Position numbers and translations under genes: made by a program
Notes under the pieces: model-generated
What the model saw: the letters and a program-made list of their open reading frames with translations, nothing else
Told to the model about the DNA's origin: nothing
Database searches by the model: none
DNA from: Botryotinia globosa
Taxonomy: Eukaryota > Ascomycota > Leotiomycetes > Helotiales > Sclerotiniaceae
NCBI GenBank assembly: GCA_014898425.1
Contig: RCSZ01000002.1
Span: 1,612,001 to 1,676,000, forward strand
DNA length: 64,000 bases
Direction of reading: 5' to 3'
Shown here: one piece after another, positions 33,417 through 45,487 of the stretch
How the letters are laid out: every line of letters starts with the position of its first letter
How positions within the stretch are numbered: position 1 is the stretch's first letter

Positions 33417-35607
33417 ATGACCGACCTATATCCAATTGTCATCCCGCCATTTGAACATAGATTCAAAGCTGTCACCTATACATGTAGCGGAGAAGGTCTA
33501 CGCAAAGATGGCCATTCTTACGATCCCCACGTCGAAAAGTTGATACCTCCCAAAGATCAAAAGCTAGGCGATAGTATCGGAACGAAACCAGCAGGTTGGT
33601 GGAAAGCCCAATGTTCATTCAGAGGATTAAAACAAACTGGATCCATCGCTGATCTACAGTCAAGGTTGGGAGGAGCGAAGAAAGAAATGGATCCAGAGCT
33701 CAAGGCCGCAGAGTCCCAATTGAACAAGGATTTCATGAAGCAAAATAAACTTGCGAGAGATGGCGATTGGGATAAGTTGAAGACTGCCGAGGAGAAGGCT
33801 GATGCAAACCCAGAGAGATACCTCAACGAAGCGTTTCCGAAAAGTGCCACGGGAGAACTAGCAAAGCCGGAAATTATCATTGTCAAGAGTGAGCGTAAAG
33901 CTGCCTTAGCTGAAGCTGCGCATAAGATGGGATTGGAGTCTGTGTTAGTGGATGCCCCTCGGGTGGGTAACATACGGCCTTCTCCAGACCAGTGGGTCGT
34001 TGTGGGGAGAATTACAGATGCTGTATTGAATCAGAAGCGTGAGCTTGAACGAGCAGCGACTCGGCCCAAGGAAAATGCACCAAAGGTAAGAGAAAACAAG
34101 CGACAAAGACCATCTCTTTTTAAATGGTAGTGCCATACAGATGATCGGAATTGGTAGAGTTTACAGTGACATCCATTCTCTGAGTTGAGGTTGGACGGTC
34201 AGCAACCCCTCATTCTCCTTCGGGGGTACTTCCAATCATCGATAATATTTCGGTCAATTATAATCCCATCCCGGAGCAATAGAGTTCGAGAGGAATTCTC
34301 AAGGAATTCTCATAAGTATCATTCAATTCTCATTTGCATCATCGTGAAAAGGGAAAGCCTTTCGTCTTGACTGGAATGGCTTGGCTTTTTTTGTGTCATG
34401 TTTTCAATCCTGCATCAAAACGGTCCTTTGTATGGTATTTTTGACTTCTGCTATGCCATACTGAAGTTGAAATATACTTCATATTACATTTAATACATTA
34501 TAATAAATAAGAGCTAAGTTGTTTCTTCTTAGAAAACCCCTGGAGGTCGACCAAAACAAACAGCAAGGAAATCTGTACCCAGTTCAGGAACGCACGACAA
34601 TGTCTTTGATGAAATCAAAACTCAGTCAGCACGCCCGATATTACCGGTATCACGAGAAAGACGGGCAGCTAGAAAAGTTGCGCAAAGCACTGCCACCGAT
34701 AATAATTTGTTCGCCGATAGTGACACACATAGTTCTAACCGTCCGGCGCCAGCTCCTCCAGGCCCCCGAAAACAGACGGCTGTTAAGTCTACAAGGAGTA
34801 CTAGCACTCATTCAGATCTGTTCGCGAGAGATGGTGAAGATGAAGATGCTCACAGACAGCCAGCTGCAAAAAGATTACGGACATCGGCCAGCGGTGCGCG
34901 AGCCAATGCAAGCGCCGAGTCGGAAGGTTTATGGGATGTTCGAGGTTCTTATGTGATCGAGTGCCCAGATATTGAGGAAGAATGGGGAGAGAAAGACTCA
35001 GACCTTACTCTTGACATTTATGTGGAAAACAAAAATGGAAGACATCAAATGTTTGCAATGTTCAATTTTATAGTTGTTGAGGTATGATTGCAATATATAC
35101 TCGTGCCTGCTGTTCACTAGCTAACTTTGCTAGGGTATCATGCGATTTGAAAGACCAGCTGATGTGCCAAGTCCGAAAAATGCTGATAAAAAGAGAAAGC
35201 GAGAAAGTACTTCTTCCATAGATGAGGATGAGGATGGAGATGTCATGATGAGTGACGTTTCTCAAAATGTTGCGAGTAATAGTAAGCGCAAAGAGAGCGC
35301 CTTTTTTCTTGGAGCCAACGATAAGCCCACTGCCCGGAGACCTACATGGCCATATCGTTGGAGAGGCGAGGAGACTGGCGAAGGAGAAATTCAACTCGGT
35401 TCTGATAAAAGATTGGAGAGTATCACCTTTGACGACAAGAAGAAGACTTTATCAGGGACCTTCACGTGTGATTTCGCAGGGAAATGCAAGTTCACAGGAT
35501 TGTTGATTAATCGCCGTCCGCAAGATTCACGGATTGATCCAGAGAATCAATGGGAGAGCCGCAGCGAGGTTGCTTATGAGGAGGCACTACAAACAAGGTG
35601 GCAATGA
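33417..35607 (+). CDS. Unknown nuclear-type protein, 563 aa, 3 exons
   Basis: Exons 33417-34085, 34533-35081, 35134-35607 (1692 nt, in frame). The start follows GCCATCATG. Residues about 60-90 (AGWWKAQCSFRGLKQTGSIA, then DLQSRLGG) resemble a short SAP-like helix-extended-helix, suggesting nucleic-acid contact. The middle is basic and Ser-rich with KRLRTSAS and KKRKRES, likely nuclear signals. The C-terminal half has an all-beta look (GLWDVRGSYVIECPDIEEEW; RRPTWPYRWRGEETGEGEIQ; TLSGTFTCDFAGKCKFTG). I recognise no named family. Intron 1 would be 446 nt; its donor is GTAAGAG and its acceptor TTCTTAG, and phase 0 is kept on both sides. If it is retained the protein stops after 237 residues (TAG 34128-34130), so a short isoform or two separate genes are alternatives. 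Confidence 0.75.
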
Positions 35608-37325
35608 TGGTGATTGTTAACATGAGCACTTTTCAATTCTTCGTTGTACCAAATAACTACCGTGGTCGATGTATCATGATTCACAGGTTGTAAGATTAAA
35701 TGCACATCAATGCAAACTGCAACATAAGCTATTTCAACAACATTCAAAAAAAAACACTTATGATTCGAATATTGGTACCCTTGTATAACGATAATAACAA
35801 AACCTGAAGTCATATCTGAAATTTGACGTACTTCGTATATGAATTGCCATCGTCCGGATTCCGGATTTTTGTTCGTAGCACGGCCCCTGCAATAAAAAAA
35901 GACCCGTCTGAGTACCGAGTACCTAGTCCAAATAATTATTTAATAATGAGTGACAGATAGAGAGAAGTGGATCTAGTGAGAAATGAAACAATTACCCAAG
36001 ATGTAGATCTTCAACTAATAATAAATTGTCATCTCGTGTAAAAATAACGTGGGTTGTGAACTTGTGGTGACTTTACTCTGTAGATTCACTAGGGTTTGAT
36101 AGGGTGAGTGAGGGTTTGGATGTATGATTCGGCAGAATGTATATAGATACTTGGTTGGGTACTGGTTAGGTTGAAGATGGAAAAGAAAATGTATCTATCA
36201 ACTGGGTACCGACTACCTACATATTGGTATCGCAACCAAGACGGCTTGGAAGATATGCAAGTAGGGTCGTGAGTAAGACGTCAGCTACCAATCAAGTCGA
36301 TATAGACGGCTTGTACTTGTAGCTTCTCTGTACAGAACAGTCCGGTAGGTACAATTAGATTCAGTCATTGGTCAATCTGGTTCATCTGTGCACCTTCGGA
36401 CGAACACTTGTTACCTAGGTACAGAACACGAACAGATACAGATTACATTTTCAAATCGCATGAATAATCCCCAGAGAGATACCGGGTAGATACTTGTCTG
36501 TAGATACTTGTCTGTAGATACTTGTCGGTAGATACTTGTCGGTAGATACTTGTCGGTAGATACTCATCTAAAAGGCGGGGGACAACACCTTCCGTTCAGC
36601 TGTGATAAAAGGGGTTATACCTAGGTAGATACATGTGAAGCGATCATCTCGATATCTTAATCAACGACGTCAAACTCGCTAGTAGATATATACTTAGTAT
36701 ACCACTACTAGATGTGTGTACTTTTACATATTGAGGTGTATATAAAAAGTAGGATATATATCTAGGTAGCTAGATAGCCTCACGAGTCACAGCTACCTCT
36801 CTCCAAGGGTCCAAAAACTTTCACCAATGAATCTTGCCTCGAAAAGGAATTGTCAAAGATCTTCTCTAGAAGCATCTTAATCATCTCTTAAGCGCAGACC
36901 CCCTCGACAAACACCTTACCTACTTGGGTACCTTTCCTCTCCAATCTTCTAACTTTTGGAACATTCATTAATAATTTCCGATAATCCATCTTGCTTCTTC
37001 AGTCAGTCCCTTGACACACACACCTTGCTTCTGTACAGTGACGAGTCACGACCGGCTTCAATATTTTCTTTTCTTTTCTTTTCTTTTCCTTTTCCTTTCC
37101 CTTTGCTTCGCTTTGCTTTTGTTCTCGCTTTGGATATTTTGGGGATTGGGTTTCTTTTTTTGGAACCTGCCAATTTATTTGGGCCTCCAATCGCACATTT
37201 GACAGATGAAACGGCATTACATTATATCATGTACAGATACCATTACCCCTGAATCGAATGTTTAAACCGGAAGATTGGTATAATTACCCTGATCCACAAC
37301 AAATTTCGACGAGGTTCGCAAGGAA
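35608..37325. other. Intergenic / long 5' region with tandem repeat
   Basis: 1.7 kb before the 1209-aa gene. It contains a 14-bp tandem repeat (36487-36566), many TACCTAGGTA-like palindromic bits and C/T-rich runs (37060-37130), typical of a long fungal 5' UTR and promoter. No supported gene. Confidence 0.5.
36487..36566 (+). repeat. 14-bp tandem repeat, five copies
   Basis: The unit TAGATACTTGTCTG/GG occurs five times head to tail, followed by a partial sixth (TAGATACTCATC). Confidence 0.9.
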
Positions 37326-40300
37326 ATGTCGTTGAATGGCTTGGATGACGCGAAGGTCCAGGAAGCATACGATGCGGCAGTAGCTGAGCCCGGAGGATGG
37401 TATGCCTATGTTCAATATCTTGTATCTTATTGCTCTGCGTGCGCCGTGATATAGTAGACTGATATTGTATTCATCGTGTAGGTTCCTTCTTAAGTATGCC
37501 TCGAGAGACGAAATAGAATTAATGGGTCGTGGTAATGGGGGAATTGTGGAAATAAGAAATAAAATTGGACAATATGAAGAACCATCGCCGTTGTTCGGGT
37601 TTCTGCGATACAGGCGACGGAACGTAGTCATCAAATATGTGCCAGATGGATGCTCAAGACTGGTTCAAGGTGGGTTCCCTTGTTGTTGATCTCGGTCAAG
37701 AAATTTCACGTTCGGGATTCTAAATTCTATATTCTAACAATCTGATACTCTGATAGCTCGCGTCACTGTTCATTTTAATGCTGTCACGGAAAAGTTCGCA
37801 CCCTACCATACGATATTCGAAATAACCACTGCGAAAGAGCTCCGTGATACGACCCTGTCTGCCGCCTGCTCACTACACACTGCTTCGGGGTCCGTTTCAT
37901 CGTCGACTAGTTCGTTGCGCCGACGACGTTTAATGGAAATTGCAGAGGACGAGGAGGAGGATATTAGAACAAAAAGACAATCCACAGTTCAGGAGGAACA
38001 CCCCCCTACTGCACAAACTATTACCTCAATATCGGACACCCAGCCAACAGTTGATCCGACCACCCTGCCGCCCGATCTGCCAAATTCATTTACTTTCTCT
38101 TCTATGGTTGCAGAAGGGGACAACAGTCTTGAAACTTCTCCTCCTCCACCACGTTCCAAAGCACCTTTGACCTTCGATCTCGATACCTCTCCGCCTCCTC
38201 CAAGGGAGCCGCGTGAACCTGAATTCGGATCATTCTCACCTATTGCAACCACTGACGAAGCACCTCGGACATCTTCACAGTCCGCACGACCTGACTTGTA
38301 CAGCCTTACATCTCACGAGTATATCGGCAGACCTAAAGTCAGACTTGGACCTCGCCCTTCTCTCGATGTTGGCAAAACTACTACATCTGGAGGAGCCCCT
38401 AACTGTCGTCCAGTTTCAACGCTTCCACAGGGATTGAAAGCATCTACAAAGGGAGGGTCAAAAAAGGGGCGGGCGAGTTTGAACTCGCAGGAGTCTGAAG
38501 AGCCACCCAGTATGAGTTTGTCACCACCCTCTATTCCTGAAAATGGAACTCTACCCACGTTTTTCCCTTCTCGCCCTCATACAAGTGGGGGACGACCAAA
38601 CACCAGCTCTGGGGTTTCGGTTCGAACAACATTGTCAACGAATTCTGCCACCCCCAATGCAAAAGTCCCAACAATTACGCCAGAGAAGGCAAGACTTATG
38701 AAGGCTATGGAAATGCGGAAGAGGCAATTGAGTGCTGGTCAAATACCACCCACTTCTCCAAACTCCTCGACATCTCCAAGAAATCTCGAGATACCCACTG
38801 CCCTGAGCCCTCGCACGCCACAAGGCGCTCCACAGGAGATTCAAGATACCTTGGCTTTGCTAACTGATATGGCCAAAGCAGATCAATTCGCGATTGCCCT
38901 CGATACAAGCTTCGCTATGAAACCGGACGACTCAGACGCTACAAGATCCGATTCCTATCCGGTATCACCCGTGGGGCCTTCAGAAAAAGCAGAATCGACA
39001 AGAGCGTCTTCCATCTCTGAGTCCACGGATGAGACCGTTCAAGAAGCACTTTCGACGAAAGTAGTGACGAAAGATAATATGGCTGAAGAATTGTCCCCTC
39101 CTACTTTATTGGAGAGTACTGGGAACGAGCCAGCTGTCACAATATCATTGCAAAGCCCAGAACTAGACGACGAAATCATTAATCCCGATCAACTTCAAGG
39201 CAGCGAGGAATCAGCTAGCAGCTCTAGTCACCCTGTCTCCAAAGATACCATACAGGATGATCTCACGGTCGCCACCTCTCCCCTTGGCGAAGAACAAAAT
39301 ACCAAATCTGAAGCGTCTGCAGAACCTTTGCAAACTTCCGCTAGTGAGCCTGTTTTCAATACAATTGACAAGCCTCTGAAGGATAGTCCTTTCGACCCTG
39401 GGTATAATTTATCACAAAAGAAGAGAATCCATAACATTGAGCCAATTCGAACTAGTTTCGATAAGAGTGGCCCCAACTCTGAGAATGATTTCTCCTCAGA
39501 TGACGAACTTATGGATGAGCTGCAATCTGCAGTGATCGAAGATGCAAAGCCTATGTCGGTGGGCAAATCGCCAATTAGTCCTTTGTTTCCTCAGCCTACA
39601 CAAAATGAGATCAAATTTTCAAGGACTGTTTCAAGTCCATTACAATCAGGCAATCCGATTCCTCCGCCTCTTACTGCCATGCCTGGTGGTGACCAACCTG
39701 TTTCTCGACCTGTTTCGGCATCTGCAAACTTTTTGAACCGCCTAAGCATGCAACCTGCTGCGGCACCCGTTGTTCCTAAGAAGATTAGTGTAGGATCTGG
39801 TGTTGCGAACAGGATCAAAGCCTTTGAGAAGTTTCAAAATCTAGCTCCAGAATCTTCTGCAGCACCATCCACATTGGGACCAAATCCCTCTGCGTCCCCT
39901 GCATTTTTTTCTGTTCGAAAAAGTACTGTACTTGTTCCATCCAGAGCTCCTTCTATTGCCGAACGAACAAATTCCTTGAATAAGAATACACCAAGTCCTA
40001 GTGTATCAAGAGATGGATCACCAGAAATTGCTAAAGGGCGTGAAAGATCAAACTCTGTCCAGAAAAGAGTGGCCATGTTGAAACCGACTCCTGTTTCTGA
40101 CCTCAAGTCGACTCGATCTCGACCTGAGACTGTCCAGGTAACCGCTCGCATCGTCAGAGATCCTAATCAACCATTTCCTCAAATGCCAGAAGCTGGCAAA
40201 GATCCTTTGGATTATACGTCTCCGCCATTGACAGAATCCCCCTTGATCATAGATCACCAGAAGGCGGTTTCGAGTCCTCCAAAAGAGAAAGAGACCGCAC

Positions 40301-41175
40301 CTGAAAGGCGTTTATCAACGTCATCTAAAACTACCACAACTACTAATAACGAGAGACGATCATCTATCGCAATGGTCAAAGACCTCATCAACGATAGTCG
40401 TTCTTCATTTTCCGAGCGTCGGCGTTCTTCTACTATCGAACCTTTCGCATCCTCTCCGACTGTCAAGTCGCCATCAAAATCTTCATCCGCTGATGTTACA
40501 TCCCCTGTTCGTAAATCTCGTCCATCCTCCGTCAGCAGTCGTCGTAGTCTTGATCGTTCCGAATTCTCTCCACCACCAACGACCAGCTCAGCGTCTTCTG
40601 GGAATGACGAGAAGTCGGACAAAAAGTCTGGCCGCGCAAGTCGTATGATGAAGCGTATGTCTTCATCACTATCTTCAAGTCGCAAAGCTATTGCACATGC
40701 TATCTCACCTACAGTTCGTGAGGAATCAGAGCCCCCCGTTTTTCCTGATTCGGAGGCTTCCCTTGTTCCATCTCAACCATCATTGGCAGCCTCGCCCACA
40801 ATTGCTCATGATATTGGAGATGTCAACGTTCAATTTCCTGATAGTCTTTTATGGAAGCGTAGATCAATGGTCTTGGATTCCCAAGGACTTCTCATTATCA
40901 CAGCTGGTGGAAATGACAAAGGGGCAACACGTAGATTTCACCTCGGTGAATTTAGAGCTCCTGAAATACCTGATGTTGATATGCAAGAATTACCAAACAG
41001 TGTTGTTCTGGCTTTCATGGAAGGAGGTGAGCTGCAAATTGCATGTGAGGATCGAGCTGGTCAGGGACACACTTTGAGTGGTACGTTAATTTCTCTTCTT
41101 TATTTTGATCATATTCACTAACGCAAATTAGTTCTACGAGAAGCTCATGGACATTGGTCAACCTATGGACAATAA
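37326..41175 (+). CDS. ADF-H (cofilin-type) domain protein with long disordered region and C-terminal PH-like domain, 1209 aa, 4 exons
   Basis: Exons 37326-37399, 37482-37669, 37757-41080, 41132-41175 (3630 nt, in frame). The N-terminal ~130 residues form an ADF-H domain: MSLNGLDDAKVQEAYDAAVA, GGWFLLKYASRDEIELMGRG, LFGFLRYRRRNVVIKYVPDG, ARVTVHFNAVTEKFAPY. Residues about 150-1090 are Ser/Pro/Thr-rich with many PP and SPP motifs, likely disordered and phosphorylated, with possible SH3-binding sites. The last ~100 residues (LLWKRRSMVLDSQGLLIITA, RFHLGEFRAPEIPDVDMQEL, VVLAFMEGGELQIACEDRAG) look like a PH-like domain. Filamentous ascomycetes have such cofilin/tropomyosin-type actin-binding proteins; a role in actin patches or polarised growth is inferred. 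The small last exon is required to complete AGQGHTLSVLREAHGHWSTY. Confidence 0.9.
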
Positions 41176-42193
41176 TAATCATAATCGTCACTCTCTTGAA
41201 TAAGAACATTTCCTTTTTTTTCAAACTGACTCATGACTTTGATAGTCATTATTTGGTAATATACCTCATCAGCATTCATTGACTTATCATTCCATTTTTT
41301 TATCTTAAAAGGAAAAGGCTTCACGCAAGATTTTATGACGTATGGAGGCTCTTCACACGCATTAGTGTTTTATGTTGCATTGCGTCGTAAGGGGAGAAGA
41401 GAAGGGAGGAGGGATACAGGTTCTAAAAGAGAACAAGAGAGAGAGAGCGAGAGAGAGAGGGGGCGCGCGAGTTGAGATACCATCACCTGGACTTTAGCAG
41501 TCAAATTTTTTCTTATATTGTCTGTACCTAAAATATGTTTTGTAAATCTTTTTCTTCTTCTTCTTTCTTCAACCGAGATAACCCTGCAGCATGCGAATAG
41601 CGAACAGTGCAGTTTTTTCTTATTTTATTTTTCAAGTACCAGGTCGACTGTATATGGATGGTGGTGGTTGTGCTTTTTTTTTTTCGGGGAAAAGGAATAG
41701 AATAGGATAATTACAATACAATGTCTTCCTACCCATTTGAGAGTGTTTTACTGGTGCAATGCGATTTTATGATAGGAAGTGAGATGTAGTGAAGTAAGAG
41801 AGTATATAGATCTTGAAGGATGTGATAATGAGACGTAGTAGACTGATGGGCGAGGCTCACACGAAAAATATCGCATCAGTGAGGGCTAGATGTATCGATA
41901 ATGTTACAAAGTATCTGATAATGAGCTTTCTATATTCAAATTTATCGAAAAATTTACTACGGTAGGAAGGAAGTAATATACGAATAATCCCAAGTAGAAA
42001 GTATCATAACTAAGGTTATTACAAAAAATTAATACGACAAATAAATAAATCATCCGCATCCCAAAAATCAAAATCCTCTCCCCCCCGCCCATCTTTCTCT
42101 CCTTTCTCTCTTCTTCCAATCTCAAAACTATAATATATATCTAAATTTCCTCCCCATCACAACAATCACCAAGAACTCCTCATTAGTTCTTCA
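41176..42193. other. Intergenic, simple repeats
   Basis: 3' region of the preceding gene. It contains a GA-rich run (about 41430-41462) and T/C-rich runs. No supported gene. Confidence 0.5.
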
Positions 42194-42274
42194 GGCCTGC
42201 TGGCCCAATGGCAAGGCGCTTGACTACGATTCGTCGATATCAAGAGATTGCAGGTTCGATCCCTGCGTAGGTCA
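42194..42274 (+). tRNA. tRNA-Arg(ACG) with 9-nt intron
   Basis: Plus-strand cloverleaf with acceptor GGCCTGC/GTAGGTC, anticodon stem CTTGA/TCAAG and loop C-T-ACG-A. The intron is only TTCGTCGAT (42230-42238); its CGT could pair with the ACG anticodon. T-arm GCAGG TTCGATC CCTGC and discriminator A. The mature sequence is identical to the minus-strand gene at 17959-18057; only the intron differs. A T6 terminator follows at 42281-42286. Confidence 0.95.
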
Positions 42275-43000
42275 CATTTCTTTTTTGGGTGTGGGTGTGG
42301 GTGTGGGTGTGGGTGTGGTGGTGTGGAGGAGAGGAGAGGGGGTGAAGAGTTTTTTTGTGGAAAAAAATGCTAGAGGGAGGGGCCTGGAATCCTGGATGTG
42401 CATGGTGGGGTTGGATGGATGGGTGGTAAGCGAGGGGTTTGTTTGGTATCACTGATGTGTGTATGTGTGGATTTTTTGGGTGTACAGAGTATGTTTGTGG
42501 ATAGAGGGATGGCTTGGGAATTGCAATTGGAATTGAAATTGTTTGCAAATACTGTGAATCTGGTGGATATGGTTTGATTCTATCTAGTGCGCTAAGGGAT
42601 GGATCAGAAGATAGATAGATTTGTGAACGAGCCGGAGATTTGAGGGTTTCTGAGATTAGGTATGAACTTATGATAGATTTCGAGATTTCATTTTACTCGA
42701 AAAGATTGATTAGATAAAATATCAAACAATAAATATGTCGATAGGTAAGCAAAGATAACTTGTCACTCGGCAAAAAAAGAGAAAATTCTAAAATGCACAT
42801 TGCGTCCCTACTATATATATATATATATATTTCGTAGCTAGAAATTCTCGATCTCGAGTGGATTGTACTAAACAGCGATGGCAGAAAAAAGTTTTCGCTT
42901 CTCTCGCTTAAGTCCGATGAGCCTCGAACAATATCCATCACCATCTATCTCCATTCAATACGTTATAACATCATCCATATAGAAGAGTCAAAAAACAAAA
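42275..43000. other. Intergenic with microsatellites
   Basis: GGGTGT repeats (about 42286-42316), a TA run (42812-42831), otherwise no supported gene. Confidence 0.5.
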
Positions 43001-43119
43001 ACATACAACGGTAGGGATTCGCTGGTGGTCACCCACCCAACTACTAATCTACCGATCTGAAGCTTGTGTATGGCAGAGCGGACGGGATGCCCAATTCTCT
43101 TCAGTCTATGGTCGTATGT
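43001..43119 (-). rRNA. 5S ribosomal RNA, 119 nt
   Basis: Minus-strand sequence starts ACATACGACCATAGACTGAA, contains GGGCATCCCGTCCGCTCTGC and TTAGTAGTTGGGTGGGTGAC, and ends CCTACCGTTGTATGT, a full-length fungal 5S rRNA closely resembling the Neurospora type. The ends ACATACGAC / GTTGTATGT pair to form helix I. A T-run follows the 3' end. It is dispersed among protein genes rather than in an rDNA array, as is usual in filamentous ascomycetes. Confidence 0.96.
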
Positions 43120-43142
43120 GGCAGAGATTGGTTTTAGTGATC

Positions 43143-43151
43143 TTATATATA
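43143..43151 (-). promoter_or_regulatory. TATA box of the 5S rRNA gene
   Basis: TATATATAA (minus strand) lies 24-32 bases upstream of the 5S start. Upstream TATA boxes at this distance are known for Neurospora 5S genes, and the truncated 5S copy at 50261-50291 has TATATAA at the same distance. Confidence 0.7.
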
Positions 43152-43327
43152 AAGTTTGACGACAGCTAGCGTGTTCAAAATTGAGGATTGATTAAGATTG
43201 TTACAAAATGCTGTCTTGAAGTGATAACGTGGAAGTGGTCAAGATCTCGAACTGTAAGGAGTCGCGCCTCTCAGAGTTATCGTAGCACCTACGATAACCT
43301 TAATAGATTCTGATTATTAAAATTGTA

Positions 43328-43448
43328 CTCGTGCGGCCAGAAAGTATGCCACACGCTACTCACAGACAAGTCTCATTAAGTAGTAAGATACAAGGTAACT
43401 GGTAGTCCATGTTTAAATGGAGTGTTGTATACTTTCTAGCCACACGAG
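43328..43448. mobile_element. Short inverted-repeat element, 121 bp
   Basis: The left end CTCGTGCGGCCAGAAAGTAT and the reverse complement of the right end CTCGTGTGGCTAGAAAGTAT match over about 27 bases, differing mainly by transitions. TA precedes the left end; CA follows the right. A small MITE or solo fold-back is likely, but the target duplication is not clear. Confidence 0.55.
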
Positions 43449-43676
43449 CATTGCATCGAAAGAGCTAGCTATATATAGAAAGCAGCAATCCTTATATACG
43501 AAGGTTAGAAGGGCACCCTTTCATTTCAATCTTCGTACTTAAGACTACATGGCCCTCTTGCTCAGTATATATACTATAGTGGCCCTGTTAATGACTTTTA
43601 AGGTAATCAATCCATTTACCAGCATAATTCGAATATTGTCTTGTTTGAATTATTAGATTATATAATAATTATGGGA

Positions 43677-43706
43677 CCACCAGTGGGTGTACGGACTCGC
43701 GGGATA
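43677..43706 (+). repeat. Dispersed repeat copy 1 (CCACCAGTGGGTG...)
   Basis: CCACCAGTGGGTGTACGGAC with the following CTCGCGGGA resembles copy 3 at 45289 (transition differences) and, inverted, copy 2 at 44786-44870. It may be the left end of a larger element that encloses the one at 43818-44785. Confidence 0.5.
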
Positions 43707-43817
43707 TTATAAAAATAAACTTGTGAATATCTTTTGATATATCAAATCATTTATTGTAGAAATTGTTGTAATTTGTAAATAGAAATAAAACAATCAAAAT
43801 ATGAATTCTGATATCTA

Positions 43818-44785
43818 CCGAGGCCTATAACGCGCATTTGGCCAAAACCCCAAAAATAGATTTCTGCCTGAAGCAAAAAAAATTCTATAATTTGTATGGT
43901 GTGTTTATAGAAATCTTGAAAAGAAAAATTGTATTATACAGAACAATATAAATTATAATTTTATTATAAAAAATATTATATTATTAGAAAGCTTTTATTA
44001 TTATTAATATTATTATATTTTTAAAATCTATTTTAGGATTCTTGAAAAGAAGTGTACTAATATTCAAATTTTAATATAAAATCTTTTTTAAATAATTTTC
44101 TTTTTATGCACAGACAATTATATTATAAGCAAAAGAATTCCGATAAGGATTCCTTATCTCATTATATAACTAATCAATCCTTAATTTATATAAGAAATTA
44201 TTCAATTCAATATACAACCTTAAAGAAATTAATAAAATAAAATAAAAAGAGATTTTATTATTAATTAGAATTTAAGGAATCAATTTATATAATTCTTTCT
44301 GAATTATTTTGAAAATAAAATTTTATATTTAATTCTACTTTAATAAATTCCAATTTTCGAAATATTTTTTTATAAATATCTTAAAGATTAGATTTGATTA
44401 TTAATCAATTCTTAACTTATTCTATCAATACCTTAAATATTAGGTTTAATTATTAATCAATTCTGAATTTATATAAAAAAACTATTTAATTCAGTACACA
44501 TTCTTAAAAAAATTAATAAAATAAAAAGAAAAAAGATAACCTTATTTATTAAAATTCAAGGAATCGATTCATATAATCTTTTTTCAATTATTTCGAAAAT
44601 CAAATTTTATATTCAATTCTACTTTAATAAATTCTAATTTTCGAATTTTTTTATATTAATACCTTAAAGATTAGGTTTGAAAGTTTTATTCTAATATATA
44701 TACACCTCTAAATTCTAAATACATTTTTAGCTTAGGCAGAAATCTATTTTTAGGGTTTTGGCTAAATGCGCGTTATCGGCCTCGG
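43818..44785. mobile_element. AT-rich transposon relic, 968 bp, ~53-bp terminal inverted repeats, TA-flanked
   Basis: The left end CCGAGGCCTATAACGCGCAT and the reverse complement of the right end CCGAGGCCGATAACGCGCAT continue in step through CCAAAACCC.AAAAATAGATT and TTCTGCC with only about three differences in 53 bases. TA flanks both sides (43816-43817, 44786-44787). The interior is nearly all A/T with no frame. Tc1/mariner-type target site; probably a RIP-mutated or non-autonomous copy. Confidence 0.75.
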
Positions 44786-44870
44786 TATATCAAACAATTG
44801 AAAAATGAATTTACTAAAAATACCTAGATATTGAAAGTTGAGAAGTATTCCATCACACCCACCACTGATG
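44786..44870 (-). repeat. Dispersed repeat copy 2 (inverted)
   Basis: On the minus strand it reads CAGTGGTGGGTGTGATGGAA then ends TTCATTTTTCAATTGTTTGA. The last ~27 bases match copy 3 at 45289-45375 at all but one position. Confidence 0.6.
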
Positions 44871-45113
44871 CTGATGGGCAATAATATCTTTTCGATGACT
44901 AATCTTTTTTCTTTCGAGAAAAGCCAATGAGAAATCGCTTGATCAAAGCGCCAGAATTTTACGGAAGTATAGTGGACTGTTGGGACAACTTCGAATAGGC
45001 CGCCATAGGAAGATCAAAACCTGCCTGCCTGTCTGTATACTTCGTACAATAGCTTTGACAGACAAAAAAGTAGATCACAATACCTTCGCAAGAAGCAAAA
45101 GAAATGTTTCAAT

Positions 45114-45199
45114 GGGCCTAATCCGGGATCGAACCGGAGACCTCTTACAACTTAGATTTGGAACCCAAAGCAAGAATTCTACCACTGAACTATCAGGCC
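45114..45199 (-). tRNA. tRNA-Pro(TGG) with 14-nt intron
   Basis: Minus-strand cloverleaf: acceptor GGCCTGA/TTAGGCC, D-arm GTTCAGTGGTAGAAT, anticodon stem CTTGC/GTAAG, loop T-T-TGG-G, T-arm TCCGG TTCGATC CCGGA. The 14-nt intron is at 45150-45163, one base 3' of the anticodon. The anticodon loop TTTGGGT matches yeast tRNA-Pro(UGG). It sits between transposon remnants and the PKS relic, flanked by inverted repeat copies (44786-44870 and 45289-45375). Confidence 0.93.
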
Positions 45200-45288
45200 G
45201 TCAAGCCATTTGACTGGCTGATTTTGATGAATGTTCGTTCGTTATTTGAAACCATATTATTTAATCAAGAAAGTCGATAATTTCCAGG

Positions 45289-45375
45289 TCCACAAGTGGG
45301 TGCATGGATTGACGAGACACTTCCCAATTTTCAATATTTTTCATAAATTCATTCTTCAATTGTTTGATATCAGAA
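45289..45375 (+). repeat. Dispersed repeat copy 3
   Basis: Starts GTCCACAAGTGGGTGCATGG and ends TTCATTCTTCAATTGTTTGA. Similar to copy 2 in inverted orientation, with tRNA-Pro between them, and to copy 1. Confidence 0.6.
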
Positions 45376-45487
45376 TTTACCTTTTGTTGTTCCATCTCTA
45401 ATCAATAGTTGTAACAATTCCTAGAATGAACGATTTGAATGTCTCCAAGTCCATTGTTGCAGTGTCCGTTCAACCGTACACCTACTG

